Of a stretch of DNA of 64,000 nt, positions 44,728 to 56,300 are shown one piece after another (position 1 is the first letter of the stretch; each line of letters opens with the position of its first letter). Source of the stretch: Yersinia kristensenii (GTDB lineage: Bacteria > Pseudomonadota > Gammaproteobacteria > Enterobacterales > Enterobacteriaceae); contig NZ_UHIY01000001.1 in assembly GCF_900460525.1 (NCBI RefSeq), positions 1,984,001 through 2,048,000 on the forward strand. The letters run 5' to 3'. A program made the position numbers and the translations under genes. Under the pieces are notes generated by a model. It was given only the letters and a program-made list of their open reading frames with translations. It had not been told where the DNA came from and searched no databases.

Positions 44728-45936
44728 ATGACCATGTCTACACTGAATTTGGTTCGCAACGCGATAATGGTTAACGCGCAGCGAATCCTATGTGCTCGGC
44801 TATCTTCTCTACCCATATATGCTTTTGTGTTAATGCTGGGTATCAGCACACATAGCGCCGTGGCAGCAGCACCTTTACCGGCGGTGACTGTCGCGGTAGT
44901 GGCCTCTGCTACCCCAAATACTGCGTTGCAGTTTCTCGGCCGGGTGGAAGCCATTCAGGCCGTGGATGTAACAACCCGCACAGAAGGGTTTATTGCCGCC
45001 AGATTGTTTACCGAAGGGCAGATGGTTAAGCAGGGGGATTTATTGTATGAAATTGATCCGGTCTTACATCAAGCATCCGTCACTCAAGCACAGGCGCAAT
45101 TAGATAGCGCTACCGCCAGTGCCAACCATGCGCAGGTGACTCTCACCCGTTTGCAGCGTTTGGGTAATAACCGCTCGGTAAGTCAGGCGGAAGTCGATGA
45201 AGCACAGGCGCAGCGGGATATCAGCCGGGCGGCAGTGGCTCAGGCGCAAGCAAACCTCCAAATTCAGCAACTACAACTCGGTTTTACTCGCATTTATGCC
45301 CCGATCACCGGCCAAATTGGTCACAGTCGCTTTAACGTCGGCAGTTTGATTAACCCGGCCAGTGGTACGTTGGTCAGTATTGTGCAGCTCGATCCTATTC
45401 GGGTCGCTATTGCTGTTAATGAAAGAGATTACATCACCGCCACCTATCAATTATCCGCAGCAAGTGGTGCATCCGCGAGTGAAAACAGCGCACTGGCATT
45501 TAAGCATTTTACTCCTCGCATTCAACTGGCGAATGGCAAGCAATATCCGGAAAGCGGCGTCTTTGAATCTATTGATAATCAAATTGATAAACAGACCGGC
45601 ACCGTGACTATTCGAACTCGTTTTGATAACCCACGACATTTATTGCTGCCCGGCGGGGTGGTGAATGTGTCTTTGGCCGCAGAAACAGCAAAAGCCGTCG
45701 CGGCTATTCCGATTGCCGCATTGCAACAGAATAAGCAGGGCCATTTTGTGTTGGTGGTAACAGATAAAGATCAGGTGGAAGTGCGGCCCGTCACTCTAGG
45801 CGAGCAGTTTGAACAGCAATATGAAGTGAAAGAGGGACTGAAAGTGGGCGAGCGGGTCATTGTGTCGGGGCTACAGCATGTCCGGCCTGGCATGACAGTG
45901 AGCGCCAGTGTTGCACCGCCGCTGACTGCGAACTAA
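44728..45936 (+). CDS. RND efflux periplasmic adaptor (AcrA/MexE-like)
   Basis: 402 aa, AAGGA ribosome site. Long N-terminus before an export signal (about residues 28-47); no lipobox Cys, so probably not a lipoprotein, unlike AcrA. Lipoyl half-motif G-R-V-E-A-I…V-T-T-R-T-E-G-F-I, alpha-hairpin rich in Q-A-Q-A (about 110-180), then I-Y-A-P-I-T-G-Q-I-G. It joins the inner-membrane pump to an outer-membrane channel (none encoded here; TolC presumed). 12 nt before the pump gene. Confidence 0.9.
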   Translation: MTMSTLNLVRNAIMVNAQRILCARLSSLPIYAFVLMLGISTHSAVAAAPLPAVTVAVVASATPNTALQFLGRVEAIQAVDVTTRTEGFIAARLFTEGQMVKQGDLLYEIDPVLHQASVTQAQAQLDSATASANHAQVTLTRLQRLGNNRSVSQAEVDEAQAQRDISRAAVAQAQANLQIQQLQLGFTRIYAPITGQIGHSRFNVGSLINPASGTLVSIVQLDPIRVAIAVNERDYITATYQLSAASGASASENSALAFKHFTPRIQLANGKQYPESGVFESIDNQIDKQTGTVTIRTRFDNPRHLLLPGGVVNVSLAAETAKAVAAIPIAALQQNKQGHFVLVVTDKDQVEVRPVTLGEQFEQQYEVKEGLKVGERVIVSGLQHVRPGMTVSASVAPPLTAN

Positions 45937-45948
45937 GGAGAAGGACAG

Positions 45949-48900
45949 ATGCTGCATTTCTTTATCCGTCGTCCCAAGTTCGCCATTGTTATTGCGTTGG
46001 TGATCACCATTGTGGGTTGGGTGTCATTGCATGTGATTCCGGTGGAACAATATCCGGATATCACGCCGCCGGTTGTTTCTGTCAGTGCGGTGTATCCGGG
46101 GGCGAGTGCCCGTGATGTGGCGCAAGCTATTGCATCCCCGCTGGAAGCGCAGGTCAATGGTGTCAGCAATATGCTGTATATGGAATCCACCAGTGGCAAT
46201 AACGGCAGCTACCAACTGAGCATCACTTTTGCTAGCGGCACTGATCCGGATATGGCCGCGGTTGAGGTGCAAAACCGTATTTCTCAGGTGAGCGCCCAGC
46301 TCCCAGCTGAAGTGAATGAAAACGGCATTTCAGTGCGTAAACGCGCTTCTAACTTGCTACTGGGAGTGAGTGTCTTCTCACCAAAACAGACTCATGATGC
46401 CCTGTTTGTCAGTAACTACACAAGCATACAGCTGCGTGATGCTATCGCGCGTATCAATGGTGTGGGTGATGTGCAGGTGTTTGGTGCCCGTGATTACAGT
46501 ATGCGTGTTTGGTTGAATCCACAACGCATGGAGTCGCTGAATGTTAGCGTGCAAGACATCATCGCGGCATTGCAACAGCAGAACGTACAGGCGGCTGCCG
46601 GGCAGATAGGTTCGTCGCCGTCGTTGCCCGATCAACAACAAACCCTGACCATCAGTGGGCAGGGGCGGCTGACTGACCCACAAGAGTTTGCTAATGTCAT
46701 TATTCGCAGTAATCCACAGGGCGGTATGATTCGGCTGGGTGATGTTGCCCGCGTAGCGCTCGGAGCACAGAATTATCAAGTCAGCGCGGCGCAAAATCAG
46801 ACAGAATCAGCATTCTTAGTGGTTTATCCGGTGCCCGGTGCCAATGCATTAGAAGTGGCAAATGGCGTGCGCGACGAAATGGCCCGCCTATCTGCCTCTT
46901 TCCCGCCGGATCTGACCTATGAAATCAACTACGATTCCACCTTGCCGGTCACGGCGACCTTGCATGAAATTGCACTCTCACTGACCTTGACCCTCATTGT
47001 AGTGCTGGCGGTGGTGTATCTGTTTTTACAAAGTATGCGGGCGACCTTTATTGTCGCGCTCACCATTCCGGTTTCGCTGCTGGGTACCTTTGCGGTGCTG
47101 TATGTCTTTGGTTACTCAGCGAATACCCTCAGTCTATTCGCCATTATTCTGGCGCTAACCATTGTGGTCGATGATGCTATTGTGGTGGTCGAAAACGTCG
47201 AGCGCTTATTATCGATTGACCCGAATCTAACCTCCGCGGAGGCAACCAAGAAGGCGATGAGCCAGATTGCCGGGCCAATTATTGCTACCACGCTGGTGCT
47301 GATGGCGGTATTTGTACCTATTGCCATTTTACCGGGCATCGTGGGTGAGCTGTATCGGCAGTTTGCCGTCACCCTCTCGGCGGCGGTTATTTTGTCCAGT
47401 ATCAATGCGTTAACTTTAAGTCCGGCACTGTGCGCGCTATTACTTAAGCGCCGCACGTTGTCGAGCACCGGGGTATTTGGTGCTATTAACCGTGGGCTGG
47501 ACAGTGCCCGTGATGGTTATGTTTCATTGACGGGGCGAATCAGTAGCCGCGCCGTATTTAGTATCGTCGCGCTGCTGTTGGTGGGGTTTGCAACTTGGTG
47601 GGGCTATACCCGCCTGCCCACCTCATTCTTGCCGGAGGAGGATCAGGGCTATTTCTTCGTCAGCTTACAATTGCCGGATGGGGCTTCTCTGAACCGAACT
47701 CAGACAGTCATGGACCAGATGTATCAGCAGGTGGCCGCCAATGATGCTGTCGAAGATGTGATAAAAATTACCGGTTTCAGTTTACTCAGTGGCAATAACT
47801 CACCCAATGCCGGTTTTGCGATTGTGATGCTTAAACCTTGGGGGCAACGCCCACATATTGATCAGGTTTTGGCAAACATTCAGGCCAACCTGGCGGCGAT
47901 CCCATCGGCGATGATCATGGCGGTGAATCCACCGGCGATTGCCGGTTTGGGTAGCGCTTCGGGATTTGATTTGCGTATTCAGGCGCTGTTGGGGCAAACG
48001 CCGCAAGAACTGGCGCAAGTCAGTCAGGGGATTATTTTTGCCGCCAATCAGGACCCGAAACTGAGCCGAGTGTTTACCACTTTCAGTGCTTCGGTACCGG
48101 AAACCAATCTGAGTATTGATCGTGATCGTGCCGCGTTATTACAGGTGCCGGTTAGTCGCATTTTCCAGACTTTGCAAACCTCTCTTGGGGGGATGAATGC
48201 CGGTGATTTCACCTTAAATAACCGCATGTTCCGGGTGCAATTACAGAATGATATGGATTTTCGCCAGCGCACCGCGCAGATAAATAGTCTGAATGTACGC
48301 AGTGATAACGGCGCATTGGTCAGTTTGGCCAATCTGGTGACTTTGACACCTTCAGTCGGCGCTCCTTTTATCAGTAATTTCAATCAGTTTCCTTCAGTAG
48401 CCATCAGTGGTTCGGCGGCCGATGGAGCCAGCTCGGGCCAGGCAATGGCGGCGATGGAAGCTCTACTGGCACAGAATTTACCGCAAGGTTACAGCTATAG
48501 CTGGAGCGGAATGTCATGGCAGGAGCAGCAAACCGGCGGGCAGGTGGTGTTTATTTATCTGGCTGCGTTAGTGTTCGCTTACCTGTTCCTGGTCGCCCAG
48601 TATGAAAGCTGGAGTATTCCGCTGGTGGTCATTCTGTCTGTGGTGTTTGCAGTGGGCGGCGCGGTGGCGGGGTTGTCCGCGATGGGCTTTGCCAATGATG
48701 TGTACGCGCAAATCGGGTTGGTATTACTGATAGGGTTGGCGGCCAAGAATGCGATATTGATTGTCGAATTCTCCAAAGCCCGGCGGGAAGAGGGCGCTAC
48801 GATTGCTCAGGCGGCACAAGACGGTGCTAAACAGCGTTTCCGTGCGGTGATGATGACGGCAATCTCGTTTATTCTTGGCGTGATGCCACTGGTGTTTGCT

Positions 48901-49074
48901 AGCGGCGCAGGGGCGATGAGCCGCCAGATCATTGGTATTACTGTGTTTGGTGGCATGCTCATGGCAACCGCCGTCGGCATATTCTTCATTCCGGCATTGT
49001 ATCTGCATATTCAGCGGTTACGGGAATGGACAAAAACACGCAAGCCACCGTCGGATAAAGACCCGCAGCATTAA
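45949..49074 (+). CDS. RND multidrug efflux pump (AcrB/HAE1 family)
   Basis: 1041 aa, standard HAE1 length. Twelve membrane helices. Proton-relay residues are present: the Asp pair in [14 protein letters not shown] and the Lys in [13 protein letters not shown]. Inner-membrane trimeric drug/proton antiporter. AAGGAGAAGGA ribosome site. The substrate cannot be told from sequence. No linked regulator. Confidence 0.93.
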   Translation: MLHFFIRRPKFAIVIALVITIVGWVSLHVIPVEQYPDITPPVVSVSAVYPGASARDVAQAIASPLEAQVNGVSNMLYMESTSGNNGSYQLSITFASGTDPDMAAVEVQNRISQVSAQLPAEVNENGISVRKRASNLLLGVSVFSPKQTHDALFVSNYTSIQLRDAIARINGVGDVQVFGARDYSMRVWLNPQRMESLNVSVQDIIAALQQQNVQAAAGQIGSSPSLPDQQQTLTISGQGRLTDPQEFANVIIRSNPQGGMIRLGDVARVALGAQNYQVSAAQNQTESAFLVVYPVPGANALEVANGVRDEMARLSASFPPDLTYEINYDSTLPVTATLHEIALSLTLTLIVVLAVVYLFLQSMRATFIVALTIPVSLLGTFAVLYVFGYSANTLSLFAIILALTIVVDDAIVVVENVERLLSIDPNLTSAEATKKAMSQIAGPIIATTLVLMAVFVPIAILPGIVGELYRQFAVTLSAAVILSSINALTLSPALCALLLKRRTLSSTGVFGAINRGLDSARDGYVSLTGRISSRAVFSIVALLLVGFATWWGYTRLPTSFLPEEDQGYFFVSLQLPDGASLNRTQTVMDQMYQQVAANDAVEDVIKITGFSLLSGNNSPNAGFAIVMLKPWGQRPHIDQVLANIQANLAAIPSAMIMAVNPPAIAGLGSASGFDLRIQALLGQTPQELAQVSQGIIFAANQDPKLSRVFTTFSASVPETNLSIDRDRAALLQVPVSRIFQTLQTSLGGMNAGDFTLNNRMFRVQLQNDMDFRQRTAQINSLNVRSDNGALVSLANLVTLTPSVGAPFISNFNQFPSVAISGSAADGASSGQAMAAMEALLAQNLPQGYSYSWSGMSWQEQQTGGQVVFIYLAALVFAYLFLVAQYESWSIPLVVILSVVFAVGGAVAGLSAMGFANDVYAQIGLVLLIGLAAKNAILIVEFSKARREEGATIAQAAQDGAKQRFRAVMMTAISFILGVMPLVFASGAGAMSRQIIGITVFGGMLMATAVGIFFIPALYLHIQRLREWTKTRKPPSDKDPQH

Positions 49075-49079
49075 TCAAT

Positions 49080-49126
49080 GGCGGCTAGCAGATACATAGA
49101 AATCCTGTATTTGTTAGCCGCCTTTT
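49080..49126 (+). terminator. Terminator after the RND operon
   Basis: GGCGGCTA (49080-49087) pairs with TAGCCGCC (49115-49122), with an inner ATACA/TGTAT extension, followed by TTTT. Confidence 0.85.
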
Positions 49127-49470
49127 GTTGCTATCCGCGTGCTTAAAGATTAGAGCGGTAACCCAGCTTTGACGGGAGTATTAGCCCCATTTATAGAATT
49201 GAAAATGGTTACAGCATATCCACCTGATATTTAAATAAATAACGGCATTAAAATCCACTCATTGAAATATTTTATCGTTATCAAACATGAATTTTGGGCG
49301 ATAATAAGTTAATCTATCTAATGATTGCAGGCCGAAGCATCCTACGCATCTCCTCGTTCTACAACTATTCTTATAAACATCTCACGAAATTTTAATTTTA
49401 ATGGGTATTACTGCGCGTCATCATTTTCATACTTTATGCAGTGGACTATTGGGCACAGAAGGAAGAAAAA
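49127..49470. other. Leader and promoter region of proP
   Basis: 344 bp, AT-rich, no gene. It should hold the proP promoters. No element can be assigned with confidence. Confidence 0.45.
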
Positions 49471-50973
49471 ATGGGACTACGAAGAAAAAGTGTTAAACCT
49501 ATGCAAATCAATGATATTACTATCATTGATGACACCAAATTGAAGAAAGCTATCACCGCAGCGGCGTTGGGCAACGCCATGGAGTGGTTCGATTTTGGTG
49601 TGTATGGTTTCGTCGCATTCGCCTTGGGTCAGGTATTTTTCCCCGGCGCTGACCCCGGCATTCAGATGATCGCCGCACTGGCGACCTTTTCCGTTCCTTT
49701 CTTGGTTCGGCCCCTGGGCGGGATATTCTTTGGTGCTCTGGGTGATAAGTATGGGCGGCAAAAAGTTTTGTCCGTCACCATCATTATTATGTCGGTCAGT
49801 ACATTCTGTATTGGGTTGATCCCATCCTATGCTTCGATTGGTATTTGGGCACCCATATTGCTGTTATTAGCCAAATTGGCACAGGGCTTTTCTGTCGGCG
49901 GCGAATATACCGGCGCGGCTATTTTTGTTGCTGAGTACTCACCGGACAGAAAACGGGGTTTCCTCGGCAGTTGGCTGGATTTTGGTTCTATTGCCGGTTT
50001 TGTTCTCGGCGCTGGGGTGGTGCTACTTATTTCCAGTATTGTGGGCGAAGCCAGTTTTCTTGAATGGGGATGGCGTATCCCATTCTTTGTGGCGGCCCCA
50101 TTGGGGTTGATTGGTATCTATTTGCGCCATGCGCTTGAAGAAACGCCGACTTTCCAGCAGCACGTCGATAAAATTGATAATGATTCGCGCCATAATATTG
50201 CTCAGCCACCCAAGGTCTCTTTCCGCGAAATATTAACCAAGCAATGGAAGAATCTGACTATATGTGTCGGCATGGTGATTGCGACTAACGTCACTTATTA
50301 CATGCTATTGACCTATATGCCGAGCTATCTGTCTCACAGCCTGCATTATTCTGAAGATCATGGTGTATTGATAATTATCGCTATTATGCTCGGCATGTTA
50401 TTTGTTCAGCCAGTTATGGGATTAATGAGCGACCGGTTTGGCCGTAAACCCTTTGTTATTTGTGGCAGCATTGGGTTGTTTGTTCTTGCCATTCCTAGTT
50501 TTATCCTGATTAACAGCGGCATTATCGGTTTGATATTTTGTGGTTTGTTGATTCTGGCCATTTTACTTAACTGTTTTACCGGTGTGATGGCATCCATATT
50601 ACCGGCAATGTTCCCAACCCATATTCGCTACAGCGCATTAGCTATCGCCTTTAATATCTCGGTATTGGTTGCCGGCTTGACACCAACAGTTGCTGCGTGG
50701 CTGGTTGAAACCACGCAAAATCTATTTATGCCAGCTTATTATTTGATGGTGGTGGCGGTTATTGGCTTGGTGACTGGGGTATTTATGAAGGAAACGGCGA
50801 ATATGCCGCTGAAAGGAGCAACACCAGCAGCTTCAGATAGAGCCGAAGCCAAAGAGTTATTGCAGGAACACCATGATCACATCGAACAGAATATTGAAGA
50901 TATTGATCAGCAAATTGCCGAGCTTGAGAAAAAGAGAAAGAACTTGATTGCTCAACACCCTGATATTAATTAA
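49471..50973 (+). CDS. proP: Proline/glycine-betaine transporter ProP
   Basis: 500 aa, E. coli ProP length. ATG at 49471 (AAGGAAG site) rather than the frame start at 49441. MFS transporter with D-K-Y-G-R-Q-K and N-A-M-E-W-F-D-F-G-V-Y-G, and the ProP-specific C-terminal coiled coil (heptads I-E-Q-N-I-E-D-I-D-Q-Q-I-A-E-L) that tunes osmotic response. It imports proline and betaine with H+ under high osmolality. Confidence 0.97.
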   Translation: MGLRRKSVKPMQINDITIIDDTKLKKAITAAALGNAMEWFDFGVYGFVAFALGQVFFPGADPGIQMIAALATFSVPFLVRPLGGIFFGALGDKYGRQKVLSVTIIIMSVSTFCIGLIPSYASIGIWAPILLLLAKLAQGFSVGGEYTGAAIFVAEYSPDRKRGFLGSWLDFGSIAGFVLGAGVVLLISSIVGEASFLEWGWRIPFFVAAPLGLIGIYLRHALEETPTFQQHVDKIDNDSRHNIAQPPKVSFREILTKQWKNLTICVGMVIATNVTYYMLLTYMPSYLSHSLHYSEDHGVLIIIAIMLGMLFVQPVMGLMSDRFGRKPFVICGSIGLFVLAIPSFILINSGIIGLIFCGLLILAILLNCFTGVMASILPAMFPTHIRYSALAIAFNISVLVAGLTPTVAAWLVETTQNLFMPAYYLMVVAVIGLVTGVFMKETANMPLKGATPAASDRAEAKELLQEHHDHIEQNIEDIDQQIAELEKKRKNLIAQHPDIN

Positions 50974-51066
50974 AACCTTTCGTGGTGAATATCACAGTTT
51001 TAATTTGATGCAGATCAAGAAAACTCATTTCTATACAATGGTTTACCTTTCTATTCAAATCTGTCT

Positions 51067-51097
51067 TTGACCCTCCCCCAAGGGGAGGGTTTAGATT
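51067..51097 (+). promoter_or_regulatory. CueR/MerR-type promoter of cueP
   Basis: -35 TTGACC (51067-51072) and -10 TAGATT (51092-51097) are 19 bp apart, the MerR-family spacing. The spacer holds the perfect dyad ACCCTCCCC/GGGGAGGGT (51070-51078 and 51082-51090). The copper/gold regulators CueR and GolS bind such sites. Confidence 0.8.
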
Positions 51098-51148
51098 ATG
51101 GCCCATCTTATAAAATACATTTCGCTTATCGAAAAAGGACCCACCATA

Positions 51149-51709
51149 ATGAATAAAACATTTGCTTCAGCAACGCGCTTGGCGATTGTTGCTTTTGCCG
51201 CCATCACTTTCAGCCAATTTGCCTCCGCGACAACTCAAACAGAATTTTTGGCTCAGCATGGAATATCAGGAAAAACTACTGAGCAAATGATCGAGACAAT
51301 TGATCAATCCAAACAAGAACGCCCTTTGGCATATTCCGCTTCGGTCACGGGGACTGAGTTGAAATTATCGGATGGACAGCAGCAGTTTTCTTTCCCGCTG
51401 GGTGATAAGTTTTATCTCTCATTTGCGCCTTATATCAACCAAACCCATCCGTGTTTTAACCACAGTTTGTCTGGCTGTCGTGGCGAATTAGCGAATACAG
51501 AATTCGATGTGAAAATTACCGATCAAACTGGGAAAGTTATCTTGCAGGATAAACTGACTAGTTATCAGAATGGTTTTATTGGTGTGTGGTTGCCACGTAA
51601 TACACAAGGGACGATTGAGGTCAGTTATCAAGGCCTTAAAGCGGTATCACCTTTTGCGACCCAAGCTGAAAGCCAAACTTGCATGACGACACTGCATCTG
51701 AAGAAATAA
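51149..51709 (+). CDS. cueP: Periplasmic copper-binding protein CueP
   Basis: 186 aa from the ATG at 51149 (frame open from 51098). Signal peptide of about 27 residues. Family features: F-L-A-Q-H-G-I-S-G-K at the mature start, Y-I-N-Q-T-H-P-C-F-N-H with a second Cys (S-G-C-R-G-E-L), and a third Cys near the end (T-C-M-T-T-L). CueP stores copper in the periplasm and helps load SodCII in Salmonella. A CueR-type promoter lies directly upstream. Confidence 0.92.
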   Translation: MNKTFASATRLAIVAFAAITFSQFASATTQTEFLAQHGISGKTTEQMIETIDQSKQERPLAYSASVTGTELKLSDGQQQFSFPLGDKFYLSFAPYINQTHPCFNHSLSGCRGELANTEFDVKITDQTGKVILQDKLTSYQNGFIGVWLPRNTQGTIEVSYQGLKAVSPFATQAESQTCMTTLHLKK

Positions 51710-51746
51710 CTTTTATTAGCTTCAATCTGAAGTTACCAAAAATAAT

Positions 51747-51774
51747 AAAAAATCAGCTTAGTGGCTGATTTTTT
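51747..51774. terminator. Bidirectional terminator after cueP
   Basis: AAAAAATCAGC (51747-51757) and GCTGATTTTTT (51764-51774), perfect stem with A and T tracts on both sides. Confidence 0.9.
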
Positions 51775-51889
51775 ATTGGTAAATGCACTATTTTTATCAG
51801 TTAATGCTGAAATTGCTTTGATTATCCTGTTCTTTCGTTGAAACTTGTTTTATTCCTCTCCTGTCATTACTTTCAATTTTGGGGTCACT

Positions 51890-52417
51890 GTGACCAGAGA
51901 AAAAGTTGTTATTGTTATTGATATGCAAAATGGCGTTTTTGCTCATCCCCGCTTTGATCGAGCTGGTCGAATTGTCCATATTAATCAACTGATAGACCAT
52001 GCTGACCAGGTTATTTTTATACAGCATATTGAAGATGAAATGACAGAGGGGAGTGAATTGTGGCAATTACTGCCGGAGCTTCATCAACCAGAAAGTGCGA
52101 TCTCTGTGAACAAAACTGCTTGTGATTCGTTTTATCGTACTTCACTCGATAATATTATTGCTAAGTTGGGTGCGACTCATCTGACTATCTGTGGGTGTGC
52201 CACTGATTATTGCGTTGATACTACAGTCAAAATTGCTGCCAGTAAGGGATATGCCCTGACCATTGCATCTGATGCCCATACCACCGCGAATAGGCAGCAT
52301 GCCACTGCCCAGCAGCTTATCGGGCAACATAATGAGGTCTGGTCTGAGCTGGCCATTCCGGGTAACCACATTACTGTCAAAGCAACGCAGCAGATTTTGG
52401 CAGATTGGGGAGTTTAG
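51890..52417 (+). CDS. Isochorismatase-like cysteine hydrolase
   Basis: 175 aa from the GTG at 51890, with GGGGT 4-5 nt upstream; the frame opens at a TTG at 51845. The catalytic triad of the family is visible: Asp in V-I-D-M-Q-N-G, Lys in S-V-N-K-T-A-C-D-S-F, Cys in G-C-A-T-D-Y-C-V-D-T-T. Substrate unknown (nicotinamidase-, N-carbamoyl- or isochorismate-type). Single gene, no functional link to neighbours. Confidence 0.9.
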   Translation: MTREKVVIVIDMQNGVFAHPRFDRAGRIVHINQLIDHADQVIFIQHIEDEMTEGSELWQLLPELHQPESAISVNKTACDSFYRTSLDNIIAKLGATHLTICGCATDYCVDTTVKIAASKGYALTIASDAHTTANRQHATAQQLIGQHNEVWSELAIPGNHITVKATQQILADWGV

Positions 52418-53341
52418 CAGCCTCTGCATATTCATTTGATACACTATTGTACTAAGCTAGTGCACTTTGCTTATTTATGTAGGGTGCCAGTGCACTGCCC
52501 TCATGGAGTCTGCCAATAAACTCGATTTGTAGCCTCCTTTTTTACCTCGTAGAACGCAAGATATTATTGCTAAAGTTATTCCTAGTTGGTTCTGTCAGCA
52601 TTTTTACGTGTAAGATCACAAATTACGCATTCTTATTCAATATGATTTCTCCTTAAAATAGCGATCAGTAGCAGTGCCAAATGATACATTCGCTCCTAAT
52701 AAGTTGATAAATAAAATTGATGATATTGTTCTTTATTACCAATAATATGAATATTTAATCCATATAACTCATTGTAAAATCAAAAAAATGATTAATTTTT
52801 TTTGATTATTTACATAAAAAAAATGAAACAATTTACGATAATTTAAGCAATAATATTCCTATCAGTTCTGTGGGAATTTTCCTTTACCTGTATGAATAAT
52901 CTTATTTTGATTAATATTAATAAAATATATACACCTGAAAATCATAGGTCTTTTGGTGTTTGCTTTTAATATTTTGATTAAAGTAAGCTTAAAAACTTAA
53001 ATGTTATTTATTTCTAGTTTTTTATTCTAAATTTCCCACTTACAGTAATGTTTTTTTACATATGGTAAATGTTGTTCTAACTTTTAAATATCCGTATAAA
53101 TAATTAAATGCGAATAAAAAACTATGAGATGTGAATTTTATAGTGGCTTGTAGATAGCATGATATAAAACAAAACCTTCCGGGTGAATTCGCCTACCGCG
53201 AGTCTAGAAACACCCTAAGTTTAAAACGAAAATCGCTTACTTATTAAATGAGTTACTTACCCTAATTATCTATCGCCTGATAGGTAAGGGGCGTTGTCGT
53301 CAATACCTTTTCAATAAGATTTCAATCTTTTAAGGATAGAT
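52418..53341. other. Long AT-rich leader region of the autotransporter
   Basis: 924 bp without a gene and strikingly AT-rich, in contrast to the GC-richer passenger repeats. It includes a perfect CAGTGCACTG palindrome near 52489 and long A/T runs near 52785-52830. AAGGA lies 5 nt before the ATG at 53342. Suited to H-NS binding, by inference. Confidence 0.55.
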
Positions 53342-56300
53342 ATGAATGCAATTTTTAAAGTTATTTGGAATAGGTCATTGAATGTATGGGTTGCTGTAGG
53401 TGAGTTCGCTAAAGGAAAACAAAAATCAACTACTACTCAGCGCTCTTTTACTTCTCAATCTGTCGGTGATGCATTCAATCAGTATATTCCACCTAAAATA
53501 GCTATTTTAGCTGCAGCCGTGATGGGGGCTTTGGGTATTCAACCTGCATTGGCCATTACTCCCGCACAATGTACAGCAATGGGCGCAAGTTGCGTGGCAG
53601 TGGGAACTGCGGCAAGTTTAGCTACCGCGTTGAGTAATACCGGGGCGGGAAGTACAGCGACTACTATTCTATTAACAGCAAATATCGATCTTTCAACGGC
53701 ATATTCTGGAGGGATTACAGTAAACCAAGCCGCCAATGCACGAAAGAATCTGGTAATTGATGGTGGTGGCTATGACTTAAAATTTGCGGGTTATGCTTTC
53801 AACATGGTTGCGGGTAGCACAAACAATACGGCCTGGGCTGCGGAGAATGCAACATTCAAACTCACCAACTTTAAAGACATCACATCAACGTTTGCGCTCA
53901 CCAGCGGCACGGTTTCCCGACTGGTGTATGTACAAGATGCGACTACCCGATTATCCGTGACGTTGGATGATATCAACTCGGTACCTAATGGTAAGTTGGT
54001 TGCTATGGGGGCGGATGGTGCGGCGCTCACATCTAATAATTTCGGTAGGGTGATATTTGGTAATATTACTCAGCCAATAACCTTGAATTTTGGCACTTAT
54101 CGGCAATCGGTAGTCGGTAACAATATTGCCTTTACCGGAAAGTTTTACTTAACCGGAATAACCAGCCCTGATTATCCGGCGGTATTCTGGAGTAATGGTT
54201 CGGCAGCAAATAGCGTACTCACTTTTGCTCAGGGTTCTGATGTCAGTCTTACTGGCACGCGGCTGACGAATGGTCCAGGTGTTGTCGGTGCTGGTGTAGC
54301 ATCGTATAACTATATGATTGAAGATGGCGCCAAACTACAGCTGAATATCGGTAACCAAAACCCGTTGGGTGTTGCTAACTATGGTGTGCAGATAGGTTCT
54401 TATAACACGGCTAACAACACTTTTGGCGCTGGTGCGACTGTTATCATCAATAATCAGCCGGGTGATGTTATCAGTAATGCTCCCAGTACTGTTGCCACTT
54501 CATATATTTATAATGGCCCGGTCTCAACTAACAATGTTATCTATAACTTAGCTGCTGGTTCAAACCTTGGGACAACTAGTGGCGCGGGTATTCTTGCCAG
54601 CAAAACGGGTGTAGCAAACGGCGGTGGGATTTATATTAGCTCTGGCGGCACTATTAATGCCGGAACTGCGGGTATTTCTGCCTCTCATGCTGGTACCGGA
54701 AAAATCATTCTGGAAAATAAAGCATTAGGAAATATTACCGCTGCGACCGGAATATCTGCAACAAATACCGGTACATCAACGATTAGTGTCACGAATAAAG
54801 GCACAATTACTAGCACATTGGCTGGTATCTCTGTCAGCTCTACTTCGTCCCAAGCCGTCAAGGTCGATAATACTGGCGGTACCCTCAATGCTACCGCCGG
54901 ATCAGCTATTACCGCACTGAATAATACACAGCTAAATTTGGTTGGGGGGGCTGTCAATATAAGCGGTGCTGCAAACGGGGTCGATTTCAGGGGAAATACT
55001 AATAATCAGCAGCTTACCGATGTGATTATTAATATGGGGGGGACCGGTAGTGCTTTCCTAAAATCTGATGCGACCAATGTGACATTGAGCCACGTCATAC
55101 TCAATACCGCAAATGGCACGGCGCTAAATAGCCTGGCTGGCTTGACCTTCGCCACTAGCGCTAATGGCCGTAATCAGATTAATGTCACGGGCACCGGTAC
55201 TGGGATTGCAACGGTTAACACCGCGTTAACGGGCTGGAGCCCGGCGGCATTGGATATCAATGTTTCGGGTGCTGGAACCGGGATCAACGCCAGTGGCGGC
55301 GGAGTCGATCTCTCCGGTGCTAATCTGAATGTCAGTGTCACTAACAGCGGCGGTACCGGTTTACGCGTCGCCGATGGCGCAGTGGCGGCCACGACCATTG
55401 GTACGAATGCCAAGATCAATGCAGCGGGTGCAACGGCAATTAGTTTTGCAGGCACCGCCGCCAAAACATTGAATAACAACGGAACCATTAATGGCGCGGT
55501 AACTTTCGCCGGTTCCGCCGCCAACACAATTAATAACAACGGGATCCTGAACGGTACCTTAACGACCGGTGCCGGTAACGATACCTTGGTGCTTGGTAGT
55601 ATCTCGCAAAGCAATGGATTAATTAATCTGGGTGATGGCAATAATAACGTGACCATCGAAAATGGCGCGCGAGTGTCATCTATTGTCTCGGGAGCGGGTA
55701 ATGATACTTTCACCATAAATAATATGACGGCGGGGAATACCTATTTAGGTGCTCTCAATGCTGGCTCAGGCAGTAATACTCTCAATTTCAATGGCTCTTA
55801 TTACGCGTTGGGGACAACAACGACATTGCAGGGATTTGCCAATATTAATCTGGCTAGCAGTCAGATTGCGTTGTCCTCCAAAGATAATGTGAGTAGCGGG
55901 ACTATCAATATTGATAGTAGCAGTGATCTCATCTTTAACAGCACATTTAATGGCGTTCTGAATGCCTCAATAGGCCATGCCGCGGCGGGGGATGGCCTGG
56001 CTACTGTTGATGACGGGGCTAATGTCTCATTGAGCCAGGCAAGTGCTTTTGCTGGTGATTGGCAAATTAATTCGAGCGGTACTCTGACAGCGAGCAACAG
56101 TAATCAGTTGGGAGTGAGCAACCTGTCACTGGGTGGCACTCTGAATTTGAATGGCGTGGCGACAATTAACAATTCTCTGATGGGTACCGGGTTATTGAAT
56201 ATAGACACGGCCAATAACACGTTCAATTTTGGTGTGAATACCGGCACCGCATTTGCCGGTACGGTAGATATGAAAAACAGTATTTTTACCCTGAGTGGGA

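Noticed and set aside
51070..51090. Hairpin after proP as a terminator
   Set aside because: No T run follows, and the 19-bp -35/-10 spacing around it fits a MerR-type promoter better.
54944..54950. G7 run in the adhesin as a frameshift
   Set aside because: The frame is the same on both sides (...L-V-G-G-A-V-N...), so the gene is not interrupted there.
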